Under the pieces are notes generated by a model. That model searched no databases and was not told the DNA's origin. It saw only the letters and a list, made by a program, of their open reading frames with translations. From Pyropia yezoensis (lineage: Eukaryota > Rhodophyta > Bangiophyceae > Bangiales > Bangiaceae), in NCBI GenBank assembly GCA_009829735.1, contig CM020620.1:17380354-17444353 (forward strand): DNA of 64,000 nt, read 5' to 3'. Within the stretch, counting starts at the first letter, position 1; each line of letters starts with the position of its first letter. Shown here piece by piece: positions 1-10,459 of the stretch. A program made the translations under genes and the position numbers.

Positions 1-1647
1 GACCAAGATGGTCGCGAGTATGACGACGACTACGGCTGCCAACCTGCCTGGTTTTGCGCGCAAGCTGGCGACGCAGACGCCGGACCGACTCGGGCTCGAA
101 CATCGTGGATGAATTCGACGCGAAGTAAGACATCTCGTGTTCCGACACGGATCGAGAGCGCCGCGAGTGGCCGCGATGACGGCGAGGAGGTGAGTATGCC
201 CGGCTTTCCCGACGCTTGCCGCGCCCGAGTGGGGCCGACAAAGGCATGATCGAGCCGATACGAGCCAGCTCGGCCGTCATGAACTCCGCTACCGACTCGC
301 ATCTCGCGGTCGTGTTGCCTGTCCGAGAGCGCTCCTCAAGCTGAGTAGTCTCCGAAGCTTGGAGGGTGGCAACCGACGCGGACATCCACGATATCGTACG
401 CAGCAACGTGGTGATCATCATCTCCGACGTCAAAGGCGCCGTCGGCAACACCAACATGGGGAAGACCGTAAGTATAGCGGCCCCCAAGTTGGGGGGTACA
501 AGCGTAGACGTCTCGACTGCAACGCCCATCGGAGTGTTCTTGTGCCGCTGGAACGGAACGGGAGAAAGAGAAGGGAGACGCCGAGTCGACGGAGCCCGCG
601 GGTGGCCGCGATCTCGAGTTTGGGCCGCGGCCGCACCTTGCGCCAGGTACTCTTGGTGCGTCACCACGCCAACCACGGTCTTTTTGTCTAGGAGAGGCGC
701 AGTGTAGCGTTCCACCCCCGGGGCATACGGGTAGTCCCCGATGCCCAACCCTTTCTTGAGTACAACGCGGCCGTCGTGAAGTTCATGGCCGACCCAGACG
801 AACTGGCGAAGTGTGCCTTTGTCCTTGGACCCACGGGATCTTCGGCGCAACTTGTGCTCGATGCTCACTCACTCGATGAGCTTGTGAAGCCGAAGCATCT
901 CCTCAAGTAGAGCCAGTTGGCCGGACCGGCACCTCTCCGCAAGTAGCCGAGGGGTGAGCTGCTCCAAACCTTGGAACAGGCGGGGCAATAAGTGCCAAAG
1001 CATCCCGCATCGCTGTACGAATGGTACCCATGTCGACATGACCTCGAGCAGCCACAGTGTTGCTAACATGGCGAACACTAGGTGGTCCCAGCTAGCCGTC
1101 AACATGACGGAGCCAAAGTGGTCAACCAACCGCGGCAACAATGCCGGGATCCCATACCTGACCTCAACTTGAGGCCACCACTCAGGCTCCTTGGGGTAGA
1201 TTTGCTACTTGTTCGCCAGGGCTTGTTGCTCAAATTCAAGCTGAGCTGAGGTTACCAAGTATGGACCTCGCCGGAGGTCCCTCTGAGCAAGGCGAACTGT
1301 TCCGTCTCGAAGTCATGACGGACACTGACACTACGTGGGCACTTCTCCTGTAGGCGCCCCCAGATGCGCTCCATCGCTGGACCAACTCTGCCGCAGCGGA
1401 TGACCGTCACGCAGTCCTCATACAGAGGCCAGGGCGGGTAAAACCACATTCCCAGGCCCTCCCTTGGAGTTACGGGGCCTACCTCCGGAGGAGAGCCCGC
1501 CGCCAACCCAGAGTCGGGTAGCGCAGGCGGTCCATCCCCCAAGGCAACCGTGGAGCTCCCACCGGAAGAACCGACGCGTGCCACGACCCGGGACGTGTCC
1601 TCCATACGCTCGTCCAGTGAGTCAGAGTCTCAAACTGGACTCACCAT
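1..1647 (-). pseudogene. Decayed copy of the retroelement antisense ORF
   Basis: This is a broken homologue of the intact 647-aa ORF at 60446-62389. Stretches at 1605-1252 and 1141-869 (minus) align with it closely; both share WFYP-WPLYE, LPRL-DHFGSVML and LLEEMLRLHK. The region 302-30 matches the Arg-rich C-terminal part. The equivalent ATG at 1647 is kept, in the same GCCATGG context, but the frame stops after five codons, and several more stops and frameshifts follow. The ORF 5' end faces the LTR at 1972-2566, so it is antisense to the element. Any pol of this copy would lie left of the window. No function is known for the family. Confidence 0.8.
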
Positions 1648-1960
1648 GGCTCTCCCGAAGTTGGGGAGAAAGAACTCGGTCACAGCTTCCCGACGTCCAC
1701 CTCGAGTTGCGGGGTACCTGGGTAGAAGGCAGACAGGGGGCCTCCCCAGCGTGGAATGGCCCCGGGTAAGGTGAAGGGGAAGAGTTGGTGCGGAAGAGGT
1801 ACGTGCAAGCTGCCAATTGGGCATGCTTTAGGAGAGGGGTGGTCGACAAGACCGCCTCCACGTCAACGTGATGCACCTGAGGACAGCGAGTCGCGCCCCC
1901 GGGGAGCGCAACACACGGTCTTATGCCACTCGCAGGACCGACCGGGTTGGTCCGACCTGA

Positions 1961-1971
1961 GGAGGGGGGAA
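1961..1971 (+). other. Polypurine tract (plus-strand primer) of LTR element copy 1
   Basis: An uninterrupted purine run, GGAGGGGGGAA, lies directly before the LTR start TGTGGCAG. The same arrangement is seen on the other strand at 60120-60108. It fixes the sense strand of this element copy as plus, opposite to the ORF at 1647-1. Confidence 0.65.
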
Positions 1972-2566
1972 TGTGGCAGTATTGATCCCAGGTAGGGGGC
2001 AGGACGTGCCATACGAGGGGCGGCAGACGGCTAGTCTGAACCGTTTCTTACCATGCATTTGGGTCCATATTCCCGACGTACGGGATAGTTAGTTTAGTAG
2101 TAAGTCCAACTTGGATTTCAGGGTTTTCTGCGCAGTATCGTCTTGATTTTCGTGTGGACCATGGGCAGGTGCTGGGGTGGCAGATTCTGAGTGGCGAGAT
2201 TCTGAAGAGGACCCTGGGGGGATAAGGGGAGAGATAGCCGGGCTTGACCTCGCTTCCCCGTCCCGACGAAGAAATTGTTGGCCCACACACCATCCTCTTG
2301 TTTCGTGGTGGGGGGTTTGCCCCACAGCAGGGACAGCGCGGGTGCGGCTTGCACTTTTTCCGGTTCTCAACGTTACGAGAGGCACCCTAACCGTTGCCAC
2401 CAATTTGAAAGGGGTCTTTGTGAGCGGGTTTTGCCACAGGGGGATTGCTCCACAACGGATACAGCGTGTGTGCAACTTGCCCTTCTTCCGGTGTCCCCGA
2501 CACGGGAGGCAGCCTTTGTGCACCGCCTTAACTTGGTTGCTGTGTGCGCGAGTGGTTCTTGCTACA
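1972..2566 (+). mobile_element. 3' LTR of antisense-ORF Ty3-like element, copy 1
   Basis: It starts TGTGGCAG and ends TGCTACA. It is homologous along its length to the LTRs at 59638-60107 (minus) and 4690-5164 (plus), sharing the segments around AGGGTTTTCTGC and CACCTGCCCA (read on either strand). At about 595 bp it is longer than its relatives because a segment of about 113 bp (2321-2437 against roughly 2438-2560) has been duplicated in tandem and has diverged. Shared palindromes such as TCCAACTTGGA (2105-2115) are present. No target duplication can be tested, because the other end is outside the window. Confidence 0.72.
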
Positions 2567-3665
2567 ACATCCACGGCAGTGTCTCGCCCCCTCCTCCCCC
2601 CCGTCAACCCCCGCGTCCATGTGGGGCCTTTTCCAGGCGCACGCGCATGCCCACCTTCGCCGCGCCCCCCACAAGAAAACCAACACGGGCGTCCATCGCC
2701 GCAATTCACCCCCATTCCTGCCGTGCCCGCTTCAATTTGGCCCGCCGCCCCTTCCGCGCGTGCGTCAGACCCCCCTCGCCGCATCCGCGCAAACCCCGCC
2801 CTCACCGCTCTCTCAGCTCATGCAACACCTGCAAAGCGTATGCCGCGACCCAGCCGTCCCACCTGGCCTCAATATGGCGCCCCTCCGCCGGCATATGCGT
2901 GTCGCCCCCTCCGCGTGCACCAGCTGAGACGGTGCGCGGAACCTCTCTGTCCTTGGTGGGCTCCTGTTGTTTTTACTCTTCTGGGTGTTCCACGATGGTT
3001 GTCCGGCGCAGCATTGCTCGTACGACGCAGCGACCATTTTGACCGTGGAATTTCGTGTACTGATCCGCCGCTGGTCACCCATTCTCCACTGTGGCGCTTC
3101 TGACTGCGGTTGTGCTGGCGGGGCTGGGTCTGCCATGCTTTTCTTTTTTTTTTCGGAGATACTGTACGGAAAGGAGACGAAGCACGTACTACCTACACAT
3201 GGGTCCGGAGCTGCGCTTTTTCTTTTTTCTTCAGTGCACGAGGGGGGAAAGTTTTGCACCTTGGTCGCGGCCAGCTGATGCACCTTTCTCGGCGAGGCTG
3301 TAGGACTACCGGCCTACATTGCATGGGTTTGTGACGTTGGAGCAGCCATTGTGACTTCTGTCCTCGTTTTGTTCCTTCAACTCGTCCGTATCTTTATTGT
3401 CGTGTCCCCACCGCTCATCTCTCATACCCGCTCAATGTTTGTTTATGTGCTGCTTGTGTGTATTTTTTTGTGTGTACTTGCAGCTGCGGTTCAAGCGCAA
3501 AGGTTGAGTGCCGTTTTCGATAAAGGATCTTTCACGATCACTCTTATTCTGGGACGGGGTGGGGGGAGGTCGTGCATTTTTTTTTCCCACGTGCCGCTCC
3601 TGCCGGCACGTGCGCGTGGCGAGCAGGGTCTTGTGCAGTAGTGTAAGGACACGAGTGGGCAGCGT
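2567..3665. other. Intergenic, no gene recognised
   Basis: There is pyrimidine-rich, GC-rich sequence to about 3300, then a T-rich stretch with several T-runs (3138-3149, 3219-3231, 3579-3588). Open frames of up to 255 codons overlap on both strands here. They show only Pro/Arg/His-rich composition with no recognisable motif, so none is called. Confidence 0.5.
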
Positions 3666-3947
3666 CTAGCTGGTGGTAGTCTTGCAGTCGTGATTATGGT
3701 CTGTGCAGCCGACGTTTTCTTCCAACTTCATGACGAGCAAATCATTTGTAATCTCATTCTGAGCCGGAAGGATCGTCTTGAGCATATGCTTCTGTGTATC
3801 GGGCACGTCCACGTCGGAAAAGGCACGTACGATGGCCAAGTCAGCGGCGTTCCTTGTTCTTCGCAGCCAGGTACGCGCCGTGATGGATGGAAATTGCAGT
3901 TGGCTGGGGTAGTGTCGGTCCTGCATTGTCCTTACGGAGTGGTACAC
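3666..3947 (-). pseudogene. Possible decayed ORF fragment, unknown
   Basis: A 93-codon open frame of ordinary, non-repetitive composition (for example VRAFSDVDVPDTQKHMLKT and NDLLVMKLEEN) lies on the same strand as, and 130 bp beyond, the stop of the broken gene at 5961-4078. It may be a detached fragment of that gene or of the mobile element that carried it. No family is recognised and no promoter or start can be defended. Confidence 0.3.
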
Positions 3948-4077
3948 ATCTGTTAGCGCCCCGCTCCCGCGCGTCAGCAGGAGAGATCTTCTTTCGAGAA
4001 CAGGAACCGCACCTGATGACTGACAATTTTACTTGGCGATGTGCTCCTCGTCTATGTTCTGTCTTGCCCACCTCTCC

Positions 4078-5961
4078 TCAAAACCACTCCTCATTCTCTC
4101 TGTCGTTGTCGTCGACCTCCATGTTCATCTCGCGCGCTAGGTCTTATGATTGCTGCTTCAGGCATCCGTTGCAGCAGGCGCAGTCCGCGGCTTCCTGTAC
4201 CCCGGGACTGGACCTCCTTGGCAGTGCGGACGAGCGTCTCAAGTGTTTTGGCACGCTCGGTAGCCATGTGCTGCTTCTCCACCGGCCCGGCCTGCAGGCA
4301 CTCCTTCACGGTCTGCACCAAATCTCGTCCCACTGACGCGCGGCGCTTGCGGCTACGACTGGGCTCCTCACTGGCCCCCACCGCGCGCCCGCTCACGCCA
4401 GCTCCCTCCTCCCCGCTCTCCTGGCGAAAGTGTCCTTGTGCTGAAGGAGAGCAATTCAAGGGAGTGTTGAAACAGTGTCCAGGCGTGTAGCACAGCAGAC
4501 TTCATAAGCGGGGAGGCCGCCTTCGAAATGAAGTTGACGAAATTAGCCACTTGACGCCCATCGGCGGGCTAGCTTTGACCGCTCTTGGTGTAGCGGCGAC
4601 AGGCAACTGACCAATGTCGCCGCGTATCGCTCTACTTTTGTCTTGAGAAACTCATTTGAGCGCTGGCGCACGGCCGTCTCAGGGAAGACTGTGGCAGAAC
4701 TGGCCCCACATGGGGGGCAGGGCGCGTCACACGGGGGCGGGAGACAGCTGGTCTGACAGGTTTCTCCCTTTGTATTTGATCTCGGATTTCCCGACGTCAG
4801 GGATACATTGCTTCATAGTGAATCCATCGTGGATTTGAGGGTTTTCTGCACTTTATCGTCTTGATTTTTCGTATGGCCCGGTGGGCAGGTGCTGGTGTGG
4901 GAGATTCTGCGTGGCTAGATTCTGAGAGAACCCTGGAGGGATAAGGGGAGGGACACCGGGGCTTGGCCTCGCTTCTGCGTCCCAACCAAGAAACTGTTGG
5001 CCAACACAACATCATCTTGTGTCATAGTGGGGGGATTGCCCCACAACAGGGATAGCGAGTGTGCGACTTGCTCTTCTTCGGGTTCCCCTCACACGGGGGG
5101 AAGCGTTTGTGCACCGCCCCAGCTTAGGTGCTTTGTGTGCGAGTGGTTCTTAGTCCTAATTACAGCCTCGAGCGAGGCGGGTACGACAGCAGAGCGCTCG
5201 GGTGAAAAATCCAGCTCGTTGTACAGCACTGCGACGTGCTCCTTCCACGTCTCTTGAGCGCCCGCGTCTAGCTCTAGGCGCGTGCGGCGCCGCTTGGACA
5301 GCTGCAGAATGGAAAACACAGTTGGGTCCGCGATGGTGTGAAAAGGACGAGCGTACTCGTCAGTCTCCATGGGGAAGGTGATGGCTGAGTCTCTCGCAGA
5401 GTTGCTCTGCCCGGGGGGGGGACCACAGACCACCAGCACGCCATTGCTTACGTAAAGCCCGGGAGACGGGAACTTCCCGCTGCGTTCCTTGCTGAGCGTG
5501 CCCATCGACATCACCAGGCCCACACAGCCGACCATTTTAAGCAAGCGAGCCACGACATCTGGCTCTTTGCCGCCACAGGCCACTTTGTTTGCCTTGCATA
5601 AATCTTTCGAAGGTTCCTTGGAGCCCTTTGGCATCAGAGAGTCGGCAAGGGCCTCCGCTGCCAAGTTGGTCAGCTCGCGAGCTACCGGGGCGTCTGCGCC
5701 AAGCTCGGGAGCCACTGGAGCGCTCACCACCGGGGCACCATTCGTAGTTGGAACCGCGGGCGGCGCGGCCGCCGGGGCGCCTGGCGCCGACAGACACGCG
5801 CCAGGATAGTGCAGAACAAGGCCGCCATTGCAAGGAGTGACGGCAACAGGCCCCACCTGCTCGTCTACAGTACGTAGAGAAAGGAGGTCCGGCGGCACCA
5901 CCGAGGAAGGGGCGACCACGAGGTCCCCGCTGGGCACGATGGCGGCAGGCATGGTGGTCAC
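4078..5961 (-). pseudogene. Unknown protein gene broken by a solo LTR and frameshifts
   Basis: From the ATG at 5961 a frame runs about 265 codons. It has a Pro/Ala-rich N-terminal third, then soluble sequence including KRRRTRLELDAG (possible nuclear signal) and AVLYNELDFSPERSA. It then enters an inserted LTR at about 5164. Beyond the LTR (below 4690) plausible coding resumes on the same strand, with RQRSNEFLKTKVERYAATLV, SKAASPLMKSAVLHAW, SRKRRASVGRDLVQTVKE and an acidic tail ending EENEEWF-like at 4078. These pieces lie in different frames, so at least two frameshifts or a stop have accumulated. No domain is recognised. It could be a host gene or the second ORF of an old DNA transposon. The reading order is visible; continuity across the insertion is an inference. 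Confidence 0.5.
4690..5164 (+). mobile_element. Solo LTR, antisense-ORF element family, copy 3
   Basis: It starts TGTGGCAGAACTG and ends near TTACA, and aligns with the LTRs at 1972-2566 and 59638-60107. No polypurine tract precedes it and no internal element sequence follows, which fits a solo LTR left by LTR-LTR recombination. It splits the gene at 5961-4078. The flanks (AAGAC and GCCTC) do not form a clear target duplication, so the right boundary is uncertain by about 15 bp. Confidence 0.65.
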
Positions 5962-5964
5962 AGG

Positions 5965-6221
5965 GAGTGAAAGGCGCCGTGACGAGGAAGAAAGCGCGAG
6001 TGGTAAGGTGCGGTGACGGCCTCGGAAGGTGAGCGCATCAGCCCGTCCGTCGAGCTTTTACAGCAGCGCGCGCCGCGAGGATTCTTCACACAATCGGCAA
6101 GCAAATCTCACCACCCGGACGCGCCACTACAATGCTGGCGCCTCTCTCAGTTGCCCGAGCGCAGCGGCGTACGAGGCATATGTCGGCGCTCGCTGAATGG
6201 CGAGCTCTGTGGGGTCCAGAT
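5965..6221. other. Short spacer before MITE 1
   Basis: No gene or repeat is recognised, only short open frames. The last 8 bases (GTCCAGAT, 6214-6221) are the left target duplication of the MITE that follows. Confidence 0.4.
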
Positions 6222-6713
6222 CAGAAATTGTCAAGCGTACCACTTTTGGTCAAGCGTACGAGTATTGAATGATTTTAGAGCCCAGCGACCGCGTACCAGC
6301 GTGTCGACGACTGCGACCAAGCGACTTTTCTAACCTCGCCTGAAAAAGCGTTCTTTCCTCACGTGTTTTTCTTCCATGATATCTGGCAAGCGTGCTGTCA
6401 AACTTGCCGCAACCAGCGTACCGCAGGCGTACTTTTTGGCAAAATCGTCAGAACGACGGCTCGCAAAGACTCTCTTGGTGCAATAAATTCCCCAATTGAT
6501 CTCAAGGCAGCTGATGTCCGCCCGAGAAACAAAGGTAATAATTTGATGGCCGTGCCGAGAGCGTACCTGCTAAAAGTACGCCCGAGCATGATACTTTAGC
6601 GTACATTTCGTCCCCTGGAGAGCGCGTACGCGTACCGGGCACTATCGTACGCGTAGTACTCCTAAAGAATACGCGCGTAATACGCTTGTTTTGAGTACGC
6701 TTGGCAAGCCCTG
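6222..6713. mobile_element. hAT-type MITE 1 (492 bp)
   Basis: The left end CAGAAATTGTCAAGCGTAC and the right end, read inverted as CAGGGCTTGCCAAGCGTAC, match at 15 of 19 positions. The flanking octamers are GTCCAGAT (6214-6221) and GTCGAGAT (6714-6721), 7 of 8 identical. CA(G)GG-type ends with 8-bp duplications are the mark of hAT transposons. The interior holds about a dozen GTAC tetramers, mostly as GCGTAC or CAAGCGTAC, resembling subterminal transposase-binding repeats. No transposase is encoded. A second copy is at 7021-7526. Confidence 0.75.
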
Positions 6714-6721
6714 GTCGAGAT

Positions 6722-7012
6722 GGCGTCTTGGAGGCGAGTTAATATCGTCGGTCTGTCTAACCGCACGCGGATGAATCGCCAATTTCTTACTCAAAAGCTG
6801 GTTCGCCTGGCGATACAACTCCAAAAAGAAGGTAATCGGGCAGGAATCTCTGGCAGACAGGCACCTCAGTGCGTTCGGCCGTGTTCGGGCCGCTTGACGG
6901 ATCCCGGTCGCTGTCCGATAGCTACAAGAGACACGTGGGAAGCGCGGCTTCATTAGCCAATCAAGACCACTCCTGAGCTCAGCCTTCCGGCATTCGGCCC
7001 CAAACCCTCCGG
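6722..7012. other. Spacer between the two MITEs
   Basis: About 290 bp between the MITE copies, unrelated to them. An open frame from 6720 (78 codons, RRVNIVGLSNRTRMNRQFL near its start) is too short and unsupported to call. Confidence 0.4.
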
Positions 7013-7020
7013 TTGTAGAT

Positions 7021-7526
7021 CAGGGATTGCCAAGTGTACCACTTTTGGTCAAGTGTACAAGTATTGGGTGATTTTTTAGAGATCAGCCAACGCGTACCAG
7101 CGCGTCGTCGACTGCGAGGAAGCGACTGTTTTAAACTCGCCTGACAGAGAGTATTTTCCTTACGTGTCTTCTTCCATGACATCTGGCAAGCCTACTGGCA
7201 CATATGCCGCAACTAGCGTACCGCAAGCGTACCTTTTAGGAAATGGTCGGAACGAAGGCTCACAAAGACTTTCTCAGTGTCGTGAATTTCCCAATTGGTC
7301 TCAATGCAGCTGATTTTTGTCCGAGAAACGTGGTAAATTAGCCATGGCCGTGCCGACAGCGTATCTGGAAAAAGTACGTTCGAGCAGGACATTTCAGCGT
7401 ATATTTTGCCCGCTAGAGTGCGCGTTCGCGTACCGAGCATATTCGGAGCTTTTCACAGCGTACACGTCGTACGCTAGAACAATACGCGCGTAATACGCTT
7501 GTTTTGAGTACGCTTGGCAACCCTTG
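7021..7526. mobile_element. hAT-type MITE 2 (506 bp)
   Basis: A direct-orientation relative of 6222-6713, alignable over its full length. The ends CAGGGATTGCCAAGTGTAC and (inverted) CAAGGGTTGCCAAGCGTAC agree at 16 of 19 positions. The flanking octamers are TTGTAGAT (7013-7020) and GTGTAGAT (7527-7534), 7 of 8 identical. Both insertions chose sites ending in AGAT. It is GTAC-rich and non-coding. The two copies differ by many substitutions and small indels, so they are old. Confidence 0.75.
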
Positions 7527-7666
7527 GTGTAGATGCACCCATATAATGCCTGTGGCAAGCCGATCGCAGGGGGCAGCACGACTGCACAGTCGAAGGGAGG
7601 GCCAAGTCAAAAAGAGACTCGCAAGTCACCACCAGGTAGATAGTCGAACGATCTGAAGCTGCTACA

Positions 7667-8547
7667 TGTGATAAACCACGCACACTTGGGCAGCCCTCAC
7701 CGAACTCGTGGTGGGTATCAGCGACCCGTGCCAGCCAATAGGGCCACAGGGTGCTGGGAAGTCGATGGGGGTCGTGACGGTGGTGGGTCTGGGGAAGAGG
7801 ACGGCGCGACGTCGGAGGTGATCGAGGGGGGTTCAAAGGGATAAGGTCGTCTTTGGTCTGTGTCTGTGGTTGCCCCTCGGGTCTCCCCCGGTGGATCCGA
7901 CACTTACGCACTATATACTTGCGTTGGGGCACCCGAGGTGCCCCAAGGCATGCGTTTCCCCGTCGCGCCGCCGGTAGGCACAAAACGGCCTAAAAACAAA
8001 GCATGGCTCTCAGAACAAAGCATGGGCGGGCGCGTGCATCATAGGAGTGCAGTCCCAGTTTGCCCCAAACTAAGGGGTCCGGCGTGCGGCGCGTAGTGCG
8101 CCGCCCCAGCCGGCCCCAGTCGCCAGTCTGTCCGAAGGTCCGAGAGCCGTGTAAGTACGGTTCGATCGAGTCGACCGAATCGGCAAGCCGGCTAACCAGT
8201 CACATCGATACAATGCTGCAGCGAGGACAGTCTAACGGACTCGCCATCTGTGACAGATGTGGCTCGTCATGGGTGCTGACGGTGGCGCCTTTCGACAGGC
8301 CATTATGGGCTGTTGATGGCTGCTGTCGTGCGGCCGGCCGACATTGTGAGACAGCAGCTGACTCATCTTGAGCTGGAAAACTACACAGCGCCATTCTCCA
8401 CAACACAGGGAGTTGATCCATGCTGCCATGAGTTTGTTCGGCAGGATCTGTAAGGAGAGGTCCCAGATACTATTTCTTAGGTACTAGACAAGCTAGGGGG
8501 GGGGGGTGGGGGGGGGGGGGGGAAAGGCTAGGGGGGGAATACTTGCA
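7667..8547 (-). mobile_element. LTR of Ty3/gypsy chromovirus family B, probably solo
   Basis: It aligns from end to end with 48369-49202, the LTR beside a broken chromovirus pol. Both begin TGTG, contain the conserved block around GGCAGCCCT, share the stretch near CGTCGCGCCGCCGGTAGGCA, and end in the inverted form of TGCAAGTATTCC (TAAGGATTTCC in the other copy). Orientation is minus by comparison with the pol-linked copy. No pol sequence adjoins it and the flanks show no clear target duplication. The CCCC-rich bases after 8547 could be a remnant of the polypurine tract. A long G-run has expanded inside it. Confidence 0.65.
8496..8522 (+). repeat. Poly-G run inside LTR
   Basis: Eleven G, one T, then fifteen G. 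It is absent from the related LTR at 48369-49202, where the same position has ordinary sequence, so it expanded in this copy. It could form a G-quadruplex and its length may be unreliable in an assembly. Confidence 0.7.
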
Positions 8548-10459
8548 CGCCCCCCGGCGGGGGCAGGCGGCACGCCCGCCCGCACGCTACGCACACACTC
8601 TTGGTGACGTCTGTCTCCGACACCTGCCAGCATCCGTGCACCGTTGTAGACATGTGGCGGCTCAGTATAGAACTCTCATTCTACATGAGGTCAGTCGAAC
8701 GGAGATACAGGCGTCTGAATATTGCGTCTTCAATAGTACTCCATTGGCAAAGTAGCCGACCGCAGCAGTTGTCCGCGCGCGCTCGTTGGACTCTTTGCCT
8801 TCTGAAACGCCTCCCCATTGGCTCGGAATCGCGAAGCAGGTGCGAATCGAGCCAGTTCCGAGAAGGTAGCCCACCTAGCTCCTGAAGTATTTGACATTCT
8901 CCGACCGTACGTTGGAAGATACGTGACACTCTCAGAGAGGGAAAGAGACGTACAACACAGAGACAAGCGGAGAAGGGAGAAATCGAAGAGCACGAGAAGA
9001 GAGAGCTCGACGAGCTGCATCGACTACTGCCCTCAAACGACGAACTTCAAGTGCCTCGAATAATGAGAAGTCTAAGAAAAACCGCCACACCTGCGGTTTG
9101 CATCCCCCCCGCGCTTGCGCTCAATGGACGATACTCGTCCGGGGATGAGCTTGGTGTCCGCCAAACTCCCTTGGAGGCGAGCACAATCCGCAAAGCTCTT
9201 TACGTGTTTAGCGAGCGCATGCACGGATGCCTCTGGGACCAGGCGGGGGGCCGGTGCCATCGCAGCAGAAAGGGGGGGAAAGGGAGGAGGATGTGGAGGG
9301 AGGGGGGGCGCCCAGGCGCAGGTAGCCGTGGAGGACACGGGGGGGGCGGACAACGGCACACGCGCGGTGGTGTGCAGAAGTGCGGTCGAGCCGTGGGATA
9401 TAAAGGCCACAAAGCCGGGTGGGGCCGTGGCGCCCAGCAGACTTTGCCGCGCGCCCCTCCGCTATTTTGACAGTGCTATTGGGGGCGGCCTGGTGTCCCC
9501 CAGCGCGACGTGCGCACGGGAGAAAGGCGGGCACTCAGGGGGAAGGCACAACACGAGAAAAGTGCGGCGCCGGCGGAAGTATCCCTTGCGAGAGCTGTGC
9601 TCTCAGGCGCCGGGACTGGCTGGGGCGCTTTCTTAGGGCACTCTGGCGCATGGGCCAGGTAGGACGCACGGGGTTGAGTGGGTGCTGGGTGTCGTGAGGC
9701 AAATGGTCACTGAGGGGACAGATTTTGGAATTAAGGCATCCGCAGTAGTCCCAAGGGTGACTCGACTACGCTGAGTCCGATTATGGCGGCAGAAAGAGCT
9801 TTTGACAACGCATTTCTGAGATATGGTCCTATCTAAAAGCGGATCAAAGAAGGTGAATCCCCTCAATTGACGGGCAAGGTAGAATAGACACTAGCTAGAT
9901 AGATACATATATGGAATGAACGTTTAGATAGAGTATCTACAGTGATGTTTGTCTCCGAGGAGTTCGAAAATGTTCAATCGACGACCGTCAGGCATGTGAG
10001 TCAAATCGACCGCCTCGATGGTCGACTCACAGGGGACGCTCGGCGCCTAACGTCACCACGCCAATGGAGGATTGCATTCCCCCACCTGCTGGACGACCGC
10101 TTCAGTCCTGAGGGGGGAGGACTGATGGGGGGAGGGCTGGGAATGGACAGCCAAACCTGGCGTGAGCGGCGAGAAGCTGCTCCCGCTCCCGAGCACTAGC
10201 CCGCCCATTGACCGGTTCTAGGGCCACCCCTTGCGAGACCGCCTCGGGGCGCGTCGTTTGGGGAGATGAGCCCAGGCCGCGTGGCGAGACGCGCCGTCCC
10301 CGCGGGCAGGGTTCGTGCTCTCGCGTGGCTGGGGAAACGACTCGCCATCCGCCTGCCCGGTTCGTAGCCTGGTGAGACGGTCGCGGACGCTGTGCGGGCA
10401 CGGCGGCGGGACGGTGGTGGACCGCCCAGCTGCCGGCACACGAGGTATGTCCTGTATCC
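8548..10459. other. Intergenic, no gene recognised
   Basis: The stretch is G-rich on the plus strand between 9230 and 9500, and AT-richer at 9700-9960, with GATA-like repeats at 9890-9945. Several open frames of 90-170 codons overlap on both strands without any motif, so none is called. 10100-10459 is probably the promoter and 5' leader of the carbonic anhydrase gene. Confidence 0.45.

Noticed and set aside
6222..7526. The two 0.5-kb direct repeats read as LTRs of a miniature retrotransposon
   Set aside because: Each repeat has its own inverted ends and its own 8-bp flanking duplication, and the 290-bp spacer has no primer site or polypurine tract; two MITE insertions explain the data better.
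8496..8522. Telomere-like or regulatory G-repeat
   Set aside because: No repeating telomeric unit; it is a simple homopolymer expansion within an LTR.
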